Source of the DNA: an uncultured Eubacteriales bacterium
GTDB lineage: Bacteria; Bacillota; Clostridia; Oscillospirales; CAG-382
Direction of reading: 5' to 3'
Assembly: GCA_934502885.1 (NCBI GenBank)
Contig: CAKSUT010000007.1
Span: forward strand, 1 to 64,000
DNA: 64,000 nucleotides
Numbering within the stretch: the first letter of the stretch is position 1; every line of letters begins with the position of its first letter. Positions 22,962 through 31,301 of the stretch are shown here, one piece after another. A program made the translations under genes and the position numbers. Below the pieces are notes generated by a model. The model did no database searches. It was not told the origin of the DNA and saw only the letters and a program-made list of their open reading frames with translations.

Positions 22962-24239
22962 ATGTTTACGGAAATAAACGAATTGCTGAAAGGTATAAAA
23001 TGCGCAAGCTGCGGAAAAAAACACTCCTGCGCTATAGAAAAGGTTTACGTCGAACACGGTGCGGCAAGACGTTTCACAGAGCTTTGCCGTGAATACGACA
23101 GCATACTCATCGTCGCCGACGAAAACACCTACCGTGCCGCAGGCGAAAGAACGGTCGCGGCGCTTTCCGGAAAGAATCTTGAGAAAGTCGTATTCGACGG
23201 CTCGCACATACTCATTCCAAACGAGGACGCCATAGCCGCGGTCGAAGAAAAGACCGGCGGCAAAGACCTCATACTCGGCATAGGTTCGGGCGTTATTCAG
23301 GATTTGTGCAAGTACGTTTCGCACGACACGGGTATACCGTATATGGTTTGTGCAACCGCTCCCTCAATGGACGGCTATGCGTCAAGCGGCGCGGCGATGA
23401 TACTTAAGGGCATGAAAGAAACCGTGAGCGCAGGTGTACCGATGGCGATAGTTGCCGACACCGAGGTTTTGAAGAACGCTCCGTCCGAAATGATAAAGGC
23501 AGGCTACGGAGACATTGTCGGCAAGTATTCGGCGCTCAACGACTGGAAGCTGAGCCGCACGGTAAACGGAGAGTACTTCTGTGAGTACATATATGACCTC
23601 ACACTCAAGACCGTAAAAGAAACTCTCCGTCTTGCCGACGGAATTGCCGGCGGCGACGAAGAAAGCGTAGGCACACTCACAAAAGCACTTATCGTCGCGG
23701 GAATACTCATGAGCTTTGCCGGTTCGTCACGCCCGGCGTCGGGAAGCGAACACCATCTCTCTCACTTTTTCGAGATAACGGGCATTTTGGACGGCGCGGA
23801 GTATTTTCCGCACGGCATCAACGTTGCATATTCGACTGTCATAACCGCACGTCTTCGCGAACGGATATTGAAAAAACACTTTCCGCAAAAGCTTTACAGG
23901 CAGCCCAAGGACGAGTACACGTCGGCGATGACGGAAATATACAAGAGCATAGCTCCGAGGTGCGAGGCACTTCAGGAAAAGGTCGGAAACTATGCGGCGG
24001 ACAGGACTTCGATTTATCTCGAAAAGGAGTCGGAGATAAGAAGTATTCTCGCCGAAATGCCGACAGGTGAAGAAACAGAGAAAATGATAAATGCGGTAGG
24101 ACTTGACATGAGTGAATTTTTTGCGCTGTACGGCGAGGAAAGAATAAGAACTGCGGTAAAATACGCAAAGGATCTCAAGGACAGATACACGGTTCTTTGG
24201 CTCAACTACGATATGTTCGGAGGGGCTTGCGATGAATAA
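22962..24239 (+). CDS. sn-glycerol-1-phosphate dehydrogenase (AraM/EgsA type)
   Basis: A 425-residue protein of the iron/NAD-dependent alcohol dehydrogenase-like family. The dinucleotide region is DLILGIGSGVIQDLCKYV, the metal and substrate region includes GYGDIVGKYSALNDWKL, and the His-rich segment SGSEHHLSHFFE holds likely metal ligands. These match bacterial glycerol-1-phosphate dehydrogenases (AraM), which reduce dihydroxyacetone phosphate to G1P, the archaeal-type stereoisomer. It overlaps the HAD gene downstream by 8 bases, so the two products probably act together. It lies divergent from a DeoR regulator. An extra Cys pair near the N-terminus (CASCGKKHSC) is notable. Confidence 0.88.
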   Translation: MFTEINELLKGIKCASCGKKHSCAIEKVYVEHGAARRFTELCREYDSILIVADENTYRAAGERTVAALSGKNLEKVVFDGSHILIPNEDAIAAVEEKTGGKDLILGIGSGVIQDLCKYVSHDTGIPYMVCATAPSMDGYASSGAAMILKGMKETVSAGVPMAIVADTEVLKNAPSEMIKAGYGDIVGKYSALNDWKLSRTVNGEYFCEYIYDLTLKTVKETLRLADGIAGGDEESVGTLTKALIVAGILMSFAGSSRPASGSEHHLSHFFEITGILDGAEYFPHGINVAYSTVITARLRERILKKHFPQKLYRQPKDEYTSAMTEIYKSIAPRCEALQEKVGNYAADRTSIYLEKESEIRSILAEMPTGEETEKMINAVGLDMSEFFALYGEERIRTAVKYAKDLKDRYTVLWLNYDMFGGACDE

Positions 24240-24948
24240 AACAAAGCTTATAGCGATGGATCTCGACGGCACTCTCACTCAGCACAAAACGCCGCTGACA
24301 CCGGAAAACAGAGCCGCACTCACCGCTCTTTCCGAAAGGTACAAGCTCATTATAATGGGTGCAGGGCAGGTAATGCGAATTTACAATCAGCTTGAGTGCT
24401 TCCCTCTCGACATTGTCGGCAACTACGGCTTGCAGTACGGAAAATACCGTGACGGCGGCATTGAAATCGTGCGTGATCTCTCGTTTGGGTGTGACAGGGA
24501 AGGCGTTGAGAGGAAGATTGACTTTCTGAGGAAGGAGCACGGCTTCACTGAATTTCGGGGCGACAGCGTCGAGTATCACCCATCCGGCTGTGTGACTTTC
24601 CCCATTCTCGGCACAAAGGCACTTCAGTCCGACAAGCTTGCATTTGACCCCGACCGCACCAAGCGCAGAGCGTTTTACGGGGAAGTCTGCGAAATGTTCC
24701 CGGACTACTCGGTTTTCGTCGGCGGTTCGTCGAGCTTTGACATGGCACCGAAGCCCTACGACAAATACTACGCTCTCGACCTCTACTGCCGTGAAAACGG
24801 CTATGCGCACGGTGAGGTCATATACATAGGCGACGATTACGGTCTCGGCGGAAACGATGAGTCCGTGTACAAGTCCGACATACGCTTTCTCACGACAGAC
24901 GACTACACGAAGTTTCCCGAAGTTGTTTCGCCGCTTCTGAAAGATTAA
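24232..24948 (+). CDS. HAD-family hydrolase (phosphomannomutase-like type)
   Basis: A 238-residue HAD phosphatase. Motif I is DLDGTLT with the nucleophile Asp near residue 10, a cap segment lies about 80-180, and the acidic motif IV is IGDDYGLGGND. The overall pattern recalls the eukaryotic-type phosphomannomutase/HAD-IIB group. It overlaps the G1P dehydrogenase gene by 8 bases, which implies translational coupling, so a phosphatase acting on G1P or a related sugar phosphate is a reasonable guess. GGAGG lies 9 bases before the ATG, inside the upstream gene. A strong terminator follows. Confidence 0.8.
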   Translation: MNKTKLIAMDLDGTLTQHKTPLTPENRAALTALSERYKLIIMGAGQVMRIYNQLECFPLDIVGNYGLQYGKYRDGGIEIVRDLSFGCDREGVERKIDFLRKEHGFTEFRGDSVEYHPSGCVTFPILGTKALQSDKLAFDPDRTKRRAFYGEVCEMFPDYSVFVGGSSSFDMAPKPYDKYYALDLYCRENGYAHGEVIYIGDDYGLGGNDESVYKSDIRFLTTDDYTKFPEVVSPLLKD

Positions 24949-24971
24949 TTAATGCTTTATGCAAAATGGCT

Positions 24972-25003
24972 GCCGGCAATACAAAAAAGTATTGCCGGCT
25001 TTT
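24972..25003 (+). terminator. Rho-independent terminator
   Basis: Perfect 11-pair stem GCCGGCAATAC (24972-24982) / GTATTGCCGGC (24989-24999) with an A6 loop, then TTTTG. Confidence 0.9.
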
Positions 25004-25024
25004 GTTATCGTTTTATACACAGAG

Positions 25025-25513
25025 TTACGCCCAAGGATCTTCCTCTTTCGGAACACGTATACCGGTAAGTACGCTCGAGTACTCCCACAGATACCATGCA
25101 TCGCCTTTTCTGCGAAGCTTTATCGGCCTCGGAGAATCGGCACCGGCGGTTTTTAAGAACGCACGTATGTATCCCTCCTCGACATCCTGCGGACGGGGAT
25201 CTGAAAGCACTTCGAGAGTTAGCGGAATATTCGGTGTGTAGCGATTATCCGGCGTTGCTCCGTCGAAATATGCAAGAGGCAGGTATTCTTTCCCACGCAG
25301 GCGGTCGTTTATGAAGCTTACATCAAAGCCGTTCATGGGCCGCGGTCCTCTCAGGCGGTTTATTGCCTCAGCACCGGCGTTTTTGTCCTTAAGCCAAAGC
25401 TTCAGCGCAAGCAAAAACATAAGGCAGGTGTTTTCCGGAATTGAAAGATCGTTCTGTGAAAGAGCAGAAAACTCTGCAATGGTCTCGGGGACTGACGTTA
25501 CTGTAATTGTCAT
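25025..25513 (-). CDS. Conserved small protein of unknown function (DUF6935-like)
   Basis: A 162-residue soluble protein without signal peptide. The core RLRGPRPMNGFDVSFINDRLRGKEYLP and the end WYLWEYSSVLTGIRVPKEEDPWA recall a family I know as DUF6935 from gut Clostridia; the name is from memory. The pattern of conserved Arg/Pro/Trp suggests a compact alpha/beta fold, not an enzyme I can name. The start at ATG 25513 is set by AAGGAG 8 bases upstream, while a longer frame to 25579 lacks a site. The intergenic DNA to its right leads into the T-box promoter. Confidence 0.6.
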   Translation of the reverse strand: MTITVTSVPETIAEFSALSQNDLSIPENTCLMFLLALKLWLKDKNAGAEAINRLRGPRPMNGFDVSFINDRLRGKEYLPLAYFDGATPDNRYTPNIPLTLEVLSDPRPQDVEEGYIRAFLKTAGADSPRPIKLRRKGDAWYLWEYSSVLTGIRVPKEEDPWA

Positions 25514-25706
25514 TTTAATTTCTCCTTTTCTCGCATCTTTTTGCACTTTTATTATATCATCTTCTCTTCTGTTTTTCAACCCCTGTTTTCAAAAAAGTAT
25601 AGGTTGACACCGATTTTTATAGTTTTTTTACATATTTACATAAAGGAGGGAAAACGGATTAAAAAAGCCTTTTTTAAAAAACTTCGAAAAATACACAAAT
25701 ACCCCC

Positions 25707-25735
25707 TTGACAAATGTGTGCAAGTGTGATATCAT
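25707..25735 (+). promoter_or_regulatory. Promoter of the T-box-thrS unit
   Basis: TTGACA (25707-25712), 17 bases, TATCAT (25730-25735). Confidence 0.8.
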
Positions 25736-25749
25736 ATACGGTGATAAAA

Positions 25750-25988
25750 GGCAATGACGAAGACACGCTTCGCACGTCTTTTGCGAAAGAGAGTACGGAT
25801 CACCGGCTGAAAGTCCGTATCGCAAATACTGCGCAGTACCGCTTCCGAGCTTTGCGGAGGTAACAATCCGCAGCGTTGACCTCGTTACGGTCGCATGAGT
25901 GACTTTGCAATCTATATTGTGAAGTAATTCGGGTGGAACCGCGTTTTTTGACGTCCCGAAAGGCAGAAATGTCTTCCGGGATTTTTTG
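25750..25988 (+). ncRNA. T-box leader (threonyl) of thrS
   Basis: The T-box core GGGTGGAACCGCG (25931-25943) is present. It is followed by a terminator stem (CCCGAAAGGCA 25955-25965 with TGTCTTCCGGG 25970-25980, one mismatch) and a T6 run. The left arm of that stem can instead pair with TTCGGG (25928-25933) to form the antiterminator. Stem I elements AGAGAGTA and GGCTGAAAG are visible, and ACC (25838-25840), a threonine codon, sits on the 3' side where the specifier is expected. Uncharged tRNA-Thr would favour readthrough. Confidence 0.9.
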
Positions 25989-26032
25989 CTTTTTACCCAA
26001 ACAGTAATTTATTTTGTGAAAGGAAAGATATT

Positions 26033-27976
26033 ATGTTCAAGATCACTCTCAAGGACGGCAGCGTTAAGGAATTCGACGCCGCTCTCAACGCTTACGACAT
26101 CGCAAAGAGTATCAGCGAAGGACTTGCAAGAAACGCTCTTGCGGCAAAGATTGACGGAAAGGTTCGCGACCTCACGACAGTCGTTGACTCCGACTGCGCC
26201 ATAGAGTTTCTCACCTTTGACGACGACGAGGGCAGACGCGTATACCGTCACACCGCCTCCCACATTCTCGCTCAGGCAGTAAAGCGTCTTTATCCCGACG
26301 TAAAGCTCACCATAGGTCCGTCCATCGAAAACGGCTTCTACTACGATTTTGACACCGATATGACCTTCACTCCCGAGATGCTCGAAAAGCTTGAGGGTGA
26401 GATGAAGAAGATAATCAAGGAAAACCTCACACTCGAAAGGTTCGTTCTTCCGAGAGACGAAGCGATAAAGTTCATGGAGGAAAAGGGCGAGCCTTACAAG
26501 GTTGAGCTTATAAACGATCTTCCCGAAGACGAAGAGGTATCTTTCTACCGTCAGGGCGATTTCGTTGACCTCTGTGCCGGCGCACATCTTTTCTCGACCG
26601 GCAAGGTAAAAGCGGTAAAGCTTCTTTCATGTACCGGCGCATATTGGAGAGGCGACTCCACAAAGAAGATGCTCAAGCGTATCTACGGCACGGCGTTCCC
26701 GAAGGCGTCCGAGCTTGAGGAATACATTGCCGCACAGGAAGAGGCAAAGAAGCGTGACCACAACAAACTCGGTCGCGAGCTTGAATATTTCACGACGGTT
26801 GAATGCGTCGGTCAGGGACTTCCGATAATGCTCCCCAAGGGCGCAAGAGTCATTCAACTTCTTCAGCGTTGGGTTGAGGACTACGAGCAGGCGCACGGCT
26901 ACCTTCTCACCAAGACTCCTCTCATGGCGAAGCGTGAGCTCTACAAGATTTCCGGTCACTGGGATCACTACCTCGACGGTATGTTCGTAATAGGCGATCC
27001 GCACGACGAAACCAAGGAATGCTTCGCAATGCGTCCCATGACCTGCCCGTTCCAGTATCAGGTATTCCTCAACCGTCAGCGTTCGTACAGAGACCTCCCG
27101 ATGAGACTCGGCGAGACCTCCACCCTCTTCAGAAACGAGGACAGCGGCGAAATGCACGGTCTTATCCGCGTGCGTCAGTTCACGATTTCCGAGGGTCATA
27201 TAGTTCTGCGTCCCGAACAGCTTGAAGAAGAGTTCAAGGGTTGTCTTGAGCTTATCCAGTACTTCCTCGGCACCGTCGGACTTCTCGAGGATTGCACGTT
27301 CAGATTCTCGCAGTGGGATCCCGCAAACCCGAAAAACAAGTACGAGGGTACTCCCGAGCAGTGGGACGAGGCACAGTCGCTCATGGCAAAAATTCTCGAC
27401 GACCTCAAGGTTGACTACTCGATAGGCATTGACGAGGCGGCGTTCTACGGACCGAAGCTTGACGTTCAGTACAAGAACGTATACGGCAAGGAGGACACTC
27501 TCGCCACAATTCAGATAGACCTTCTTCTCGCAAAGCAGTTTGATATGGAATACGTCGATACCGACGGTCAGAAGAAGACACCGTATATCATCCACAGAAC
27601 CTCTCTCGGCTGCTTCGAGCGCACACTTGCGTACATGATAGAAAAGTATGCCGGTGCGTTCCCGACATGGCTTGCTCCGACTCAGGTAAAGCTTCTTCCG
27701 ATAAACGACGCTGTTCTTGAATACGCAAACGGAATATCCGAAAAGCTCACCGGCCTCGGCGTAAGATGCGAAGTTGATTCGAGAAACGAAAAGATCGGCT
27801 ACAAGATTCGCGAGGCACAGCTTGAAAAGGTTCCGTATATGCTTGTTATCGGCGAAAAGGAAAAGGAAGCCGGTGCTGTCTCGGTACGTTCGAGAAAAGA
27901 CGGAGACAGAGGTCAGATGCAGGTTGACGCATTTGTTACCGAGCTTCTCGGAGAAATCGCTTCCAAGGCAAGATAA
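26033..27976 (+). CDS. thrS: Threonyl-tRNA synthetase
   Basis: A 647-residue class II synthetase of normal length. Domains in order: TGS (about 1-60), second additional/editing domain with HTASHILAQAVKRLYP (about 70-230), catalytic core (about 240-535) with MRPMTCPFQYQ (zinc Cys) and EMHGLIRVRQF, and an anticodon-binding domain (about 545-647, KLLPINDAVLEYA). It charges tRNA-Thr. Expression is controlled by the T-box leader directly upstream. AAGGAAAG precedes ATG 26033. Confidence 0.97.
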   Translation: MFKITLKDGSVKEFDAALNAYDIAKSISEGLARNALAAKIDGKVRDLTTVVDSDCAIEFLTFDDDEGRRVYRHTASHILAQAVKRLYPDVKLTIGPSIENGFYYDFDTDMTFTPEMLEKLEGEMKKIIKENLTLERFVLPRDEAIKFMEEKGEPYKVELINDLPEDEEVSFYRQGDFVDLCAGAHLFSTGKVKAVKLLSCTGAYWRGDSTKKMLKRIYGTAFPKASELEEYIAAQEEAKKRDHNKLGRELEYFTTVECVGQGLPIMLPKGARVIQLLQRWVEDYEQAHGYLLTKTPLMAKRELYKISGHWDHYLDGMFVIGDPHDETKECFAMRPMTCPFQYQVFLNRQRSYRDLPMRLGETSTLFRNEDSGEMHGLIRVRQFTISEGHIVLRPEQLEEEFKGCLELIQYFLGTVGLLEDCTFRFSQWDPANPKNKYEGTPEQWDEAQSLMAKILDDLKVDYSIGIDEAAFYGPKLDVQYKNVYGKEDTLATIQIDLLLAKQFDMEYVDTDGQKKTPYIIHRTSLGCFERTLAYMIEKYAGAFPTWLAPTQVKLLPINDAVLEYANGISEKLTGLGVRCEVDSRNEKIGYKIREAQLEKVPYMLVIGEKEKEAGAVSVRSRKDGDRGQMQVDAFVTELLGEIASKAR

Positions 27977-27993
27977 CTCTTTATATAAAGATA

Positions 27994-28026
27994 ACCGAGG
28001 GGAACAAAATCCTCTCGGTCTTTTTT
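27994..28026. terminator. Terminator between thrS and folC
   Basis: Nine-pair stem ACCGAGGGG (27994-28002) / CCTCTCGGT (28011-28019) with a G-T pair, then CTTTTTTG. It is mainly for thrS. Confidence 0.85.
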
Positions 28027-28038
28027 GTGCTCTTTTAA

Positions 28039-29307
28039 TCACTTTTCGCTTTGCACACATTCCGTATAATCCTTATAAAGATAGAGCGAGCCGCATATCA
28101 CGCAGAGCGGAAAGTCCTTTGTTTTTTCGAGTGCGTCGCCTATATCGCGGCAGGGCACTGTCTCGAAGCCGCCGCCACTCATACATTCGGCAAGTGCCTC
28201 GGGCGACATTGCACGGGAATTGTCCTTTACCGTGACGGTGAAAATATTCTTTGGCGCCGACGACGACTCACGCATTGCCTTTATCACGCCTTTTTTCTCC
28301 TTGTCAGCCATCATCGCCATAATAAACACCGGCGCCACATCGGGATAATATCTTTCCAGCGAACGCATAAGCGACTGCATACCGCTCTCGTTGTGAGCAC
28401 CGTCGATTATGAGCGTGCCTTTGCGTCCGCTCTCGCCCTTAAGCACCTCAAAGCGTCCGGGATTTGCCGCTTTTTCGAGTCCGCGCCGCACAGAGTTCTC
28501 ATCAACCTTCAAAAGCCGTGCCGCCTCTATGGCAAGTGCGGCGTTTTCACACTGATATGCGCCCCTTATCCCGAGCTTTAAGCTATTCATACCGCCGTAA
28601 TCGATAATCTCGTGACCGTCGGACGGCGTATGTACCGTCGGCTTCTCCGCAAGATACATCTGCGAGTGTTTCTCCGCGCAGACCTCGCGGAAAACCGTCA
28701 TCACTTCATCGCACTGACGGAAGGTGACGAGCGGACAGCCTTCCTTTATTATCCCTGCCTTGCACCTTGCAATCTCGCCGAGTGTGTTCCCGAGATATCC
28801 CATGTGGTCAAAGCTTATCGAGGTTATTACCGACAAAAGCGGATTCTCTATAACATTTGTAGCGTCTCTCTCGCCGCCGAGTCCAACCTCGACAACGCAG
28901 ATATCGCACTTTTTGTGAAGAAAATAAAGGAACGCCGCCGCAGTCCAAAGCTCAAACTGCGTGGGGTATTCGCCGAAACGCTCCTTTGTTTTTTCCGCCG
29001 CAGACTTCACCTCGTCCATTATGCTCTCAAGCTCCGCGTCCGTAATTTCCGTTCCGTCAATCGAAATGCGCTCGTTTACTCTCACCATATTCGGCGAAAT
29101 GTACTTTCCCGTTCTGTACCCTGCTTCGGTGAGCATTGACGACAGAAACGCGCATACCGAGCCTTTTCCGTTTGTTCCGGCAATATGCACGCATTTAAGC
29201 GCAAGATGCGGATTTCCGAGCCTTTCGAGAAGATCTGTTATGCTCTCAAGACGAAGCCTTGCCGTCGTCTGAAAACTGTTTGCGTAATTCAAAAATTCCT
29301 TTGACAT
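28039..29307 (-). CDS. folC: Bifunctional folylpolyglutamate synthase / dihydrofolate synthase
   Basis: A 422-residue Mur-ligase-like enzyme. The P-loop is HIAGTNGKGSVCAF, the second ATP-site segment is ITSISFDHMGYLGNTL, and the C-terminal domain carries LIIDGAHNESGMQSL. It adds glutamate to (dihydro)folates, trapping them in the cell. The start is at ATG 29307 with AGGTGA upstream; a longer frame to 29328 has no site. It lies 37 bases behind folT and probably shares its riboswitch-controlled transcript, so import and retention of folate are co-regulated. Confidence 0.95.
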   Translation of the reverse strand: MSKEFLNYANSFQTTARLRLESITDLLERLGNPHLALKCVHIAGTNGKGSVCAFLSSMLTEAGYRTGKYISPNMVRVNERISIDGTEITDAELESIMDEVKSAAEKTKERFGEYPTQFELWTAAAFLYFLHKKCDICVVEVGLGGERDATNVIENPLLSVITSISFDHMGYLGNTLGEIARCKAGIIKEGCPLVTFRQCDEVMTVFREVCAEKHSQMYLAEKPTVHTPSDGHEIIDYGGMNSLKLGIRGAYQCENAALAIEAARLLKVDENSVRRGLEKAANPGRFEVLKGESGRKGTLIIDGAHNESGMQSLMRSLERYYPDVAPVFIMAMMADKEKKGVIKAMRESSSAPKNIFTVTVKDNSRAMSPEALAECMSGGGFETVPCRDIGDALEKTKDFPLCVICGSLYLYKDYTECVQSEK

Positions 29308-29344
29308 TAAAGTCACCTGTCTTTCCATACGGTAAGCGATACGT

Positions 29345-29911
29345 TCAGTTTTTCGAAATAAGCTTCATCATTCTCTCCGTCAAACCGCCGAATGAGAAGA
29401 GGAACACCGCCTGTATTGCGGCTTTCAGCACGCCTGCCGCTATTCTTGCGCCGAATGCTACCGCAAACGACGGAAAATATCCTGCCTGAGTGAGAAACGC
29501 GCTCACGATGAACATATCGATAACAAACATAAGCACCGTACAGACGGCACATCTTACTTTGTACGAAGCTCCCTTAAGCGGCAGTTCGTAAAACATCACG
29601 CCGTAAACCGCTCCGCACAAAAACTCACAGAGCGACAGCTGCGGAAGCCATGCGCCGACGGGCGACATAAATGCGTTTATCATATCCCCTGCCGCACCTA
29701 CAAAGCCTCCTATCCAAGGTCCGAAAACGGCGGCGGAAAGGTAGACCGATATAAACTTGAACGGGACTTTTATCGTGTTTCCGACTCTGAACGTGAAGAA
29801 CATCGCAAGCACGGCGGTCACAGCAAGAAGCATCGCCGCACCGCAAAGCTCCCTTACGGAAAGTCTCGGCACCGAGAAGCGTGAAAGTGAGAAGAAACCT
29901 TTGTTTTGCAT
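29345..29911 (-). CDS. folT: ECF transporter S component, folate type (FolT)
   Basis: A 188-residue membrane protein with about five to six hydrophobic segments, including ELCGAAMLLAVTAVLAMFF and PWIGGFVGAAGDMINAFM. This matches the folate-family ECF S components that pair with a shared EcfAA'T module (not in this window). The assignment as folate-specific is strengthened by the tetrahydrofolate riboswitch upstream and folC downstream. The start at ATG 29911 lies directly after a hairpin and U7 run whose 3' arm contains the probable ribosome binding site (GAAAGGGTG). Confidence 0.88.
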   Translation of the reverse strand: MQNKGFFSLSRFSVPRLSVRELCGAAMLLAVTAVLAMFFTFRVGNTIKVPFKFISVYLSAAVFGPWIGGFVGAAGDMINAFMSPVGAWLPQLSLCEFLCGAVYGVMFYELPLKGASYKVRCAVCTVLMFVIDMFIVSAFLTQAGYFPSFAVAFGARIAAGVLKAAIQAVFLFSFGGLTERMMKLISKN

Positions 29912-29952
29912 AAAAAAACACCCTTTCGCAGTATTGTTTGCTACAAAAGGGT
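29912..29952 (-). terminator. Intrinsic terminator / ribosome-site hairpin abutting the folT start
   Basis: On the minus strand, ACCCTTT (29952-29946), a 19-base loop, AAAGGGT (29926-29920), then G and seven T (29918-29912), directly followed by the ATG at 29911. The 3' arm doubles as the probable Shine-Dalgarno sequence. It is probably the expression platform of the upstream THF riboswitch. Confidence 0.7.
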
Positions 29953-30044
29953 ATGAATGAACGTTCAACGGTCAACGCACCGCACAAAGGCGGCACAGCC
30001 GAGGCATTTATACTGTATTGCAGCAACGGAATGCGGAAAATGCA

Positions 30045-30136
30045 CCGCAAACAGCCGCACCTCAGCGCAGACCGTTTTTCGTAACCGCGGCAACTTCCCG
30101 TCCGCGGCTCACTTGACGCACAAATTCCTACTTTGC
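30045..30136 (-). ncRNA. Tetrahydrofolate (THF-I) riboswitch
   Basis: Read leftwards, the conserved blocks appear in order: GTAGGA, GCGTCAAGTG, ACGGGAAGTTG between pairing arms CCGCGG and CCGCGG, then ACGAA, and GCGCTGAGGTGCGGC. The closing helix P1 pairs GCAAA (30136 side) with TTTGC (30047-30051). This order and these words fit the THF riboswitch as I remember it from folT and folE leaders. It is followed by the hairpin at 29912-29952 and the folT gene. A covariance search (RF01831) would be decisive. Confidence 0.75.
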
Positions 30137-30162
30137 TTTCGGTCTTTCAACCGACACGTGAA

Positions 30163-30191
30163 ACTATATCACATAAACGCCGAAATTTCAA
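30163..30191 (-). promoter_or_regulatory. Promoter of the riboswitch-folT-folC unit
   Basis: On the minus strand, TTGAAA (30191-30186), 17 bases, TATAGT (30168-30163). The -35 box overlaps the stop codon region of the PAP2 gene (ends 30188). Transcription would start about 20 bases before the riboswitch. Confidence 0.75.
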
Positions 30192-30754
30192 CGCATATTT
30201 GTTAATTTATCGGAGCACTTTTTGTAAACGGCTCTGCAAATAAGTACAGCCGCCGCTCCGCAGGCAATACCGAGAACGGCTCCGGCGAACACGTCCGTGG
30301 GATAGTGGACGGCAAGATAAAGTCTCGAGCAGCCCATAAGCACGGAAAAGGCGTATGCCGCAGCTCCGCATTTTTTGTTTTCGCAGAATATCGCCGTTGA
30401 AAAGGCGAACGCCGCCGCAGTGTGTCCCGACGGGAACGAAAAGTCATTCGGAAGCGCAATGAGAATATCGCTTCTCAGGAATACGTTGTAAAGATCAAAC
30501 GGTCTCGGGCGCGCGATAAGCGGCTTCAGAATCACGTTGCACAAAAGAGCGTCGAGAATCAGTGCCGACGCGGCACAGACTCCGCAACGCCTTGTTTTCT
30601 GCACGATGAGAAGCACGACGGTAAGTACGATAAAGATAAGTCCGCCGTTTCCGAGAAACGACACAGCACTCATAACCGCGTCAAAAAATGCGTTTCTCGT
30701 TCCCTGAATCGCAAGAAGCACCGAGAGATCAAAGTCGTTTACAAGCTCAAACAT
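30188..30754 (-). CDS. PAP2-superfamily membrane phosphatase
   Basis: A 188-residue membrane protein with the three-part acid phosphatase signature: KPLIARPRPF, PSGHTAA and SRLYLAVHYPTDV, plus about five hydrophobic segments. Such proteins dephosphorylate lipid phosphates, for example undecaprenyl diphosphate or phosphatidic-type lipids, at the membrane. The start at ATG 30754 is set by GAGGTG 7 bases away. The preceding gene's stop is 10 bases upstream, so these two are translationally close and in one operon. Confidence 0.9.
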   Translation of the reverse strand: MFELVNDFDLSVLLAIQGTRNAFFDAVMSAVSFLGNGGLIFIVLTVVLLIVQKTRRCGVCAASALILDALLCNVILKPLIARPRPFDLYNVFLRSDILIALPNDFSFPSGHTAAAFAFSTAIFCENKKCGAAAYAFSVLMGCSRLYLAVHYPTDVFAGAVLGIACGAAAVLICRAVYKKCSDKLTNMR

Positions 30755-30764
30755 TCCCGTCACC

Positions 30765-31259
30765 TCAGAAAAGCTTTATCGTCGTTGCGACCGACGAGGA
30801 CAGAAGTGTCATTATAATTCCGGCGATGACGACTCCGAAGAATATCTCGACAAGCGATTTGCGAAGCGGAAGTCCCAAAAGAGCCGCAATACCGGCACCC
30901 GTCCACGCTCCGGTTCCGGGAAGAGGGATAGCAACGAAAATCATGAGTCCCAGTCCCAGCTTAGTCTTGAGGTTCTTTGACCTCGACATAAGCTTTCCCT
31001 CAATTTTCTTCGCGAACGCCGCAAATCGCGGCTTTGACTTGAGCCAAAGCATTATCTTTCTGCAAAGAAGCAGAATAAACGGCACGGGGAGCATATTTCC
31101 TATAACCGCAATCGTAAGCACCTCGTACCACGGAAGCCCGAGAGCAATTCCGACAGGCACTGCGCCGCGAAGCTCGACTATCGGCAAAAACGATATCAAA
31201 AGAAGCGCAAGCTCTTTGCCGCCGAACGACGCAACCCACTCAAATATGCTCTCAGCCAT
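30765..31259 (-). CDS. Small multidrug-export family membrane protein (COG2426 type)
   Basis: A 164-residue protein with about four to five membrane segments. FLPIVELRGAVPVGIALGLP and the glycine-rich IPLPGTGAWTGAGIAALLGLP are hallmarks of the COG2426/PF06695 family, annotated as small multi-drug export proteins on thin evidence. The GTGAWTGA element recalls re-entrant loops of DedA-like membrane proteins. It is the first gene of a two-gene unit with the PAP2 phosphatase. Confidence 0.85.
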   Translation of the reverse strand: MAESIFEWVASFGGKELALLLISFLPIVELRGAVPVGIALGLPWYEVLTIAVIGNMLPVPFILLLCRKIMLWLKSKPRFAAFAKKIEGKLMSRSKNLKTKLGLGLMIFVAIPLPGTGAWTGAGIAALLGLPLRKSLVEIFFGVVIAGIIMTLLSSSVATTIKLF

Positions 31260-31301
31260 AGTTTACTCCTCTCCCATGCCATATATTATTATACCTTACA
31301 A

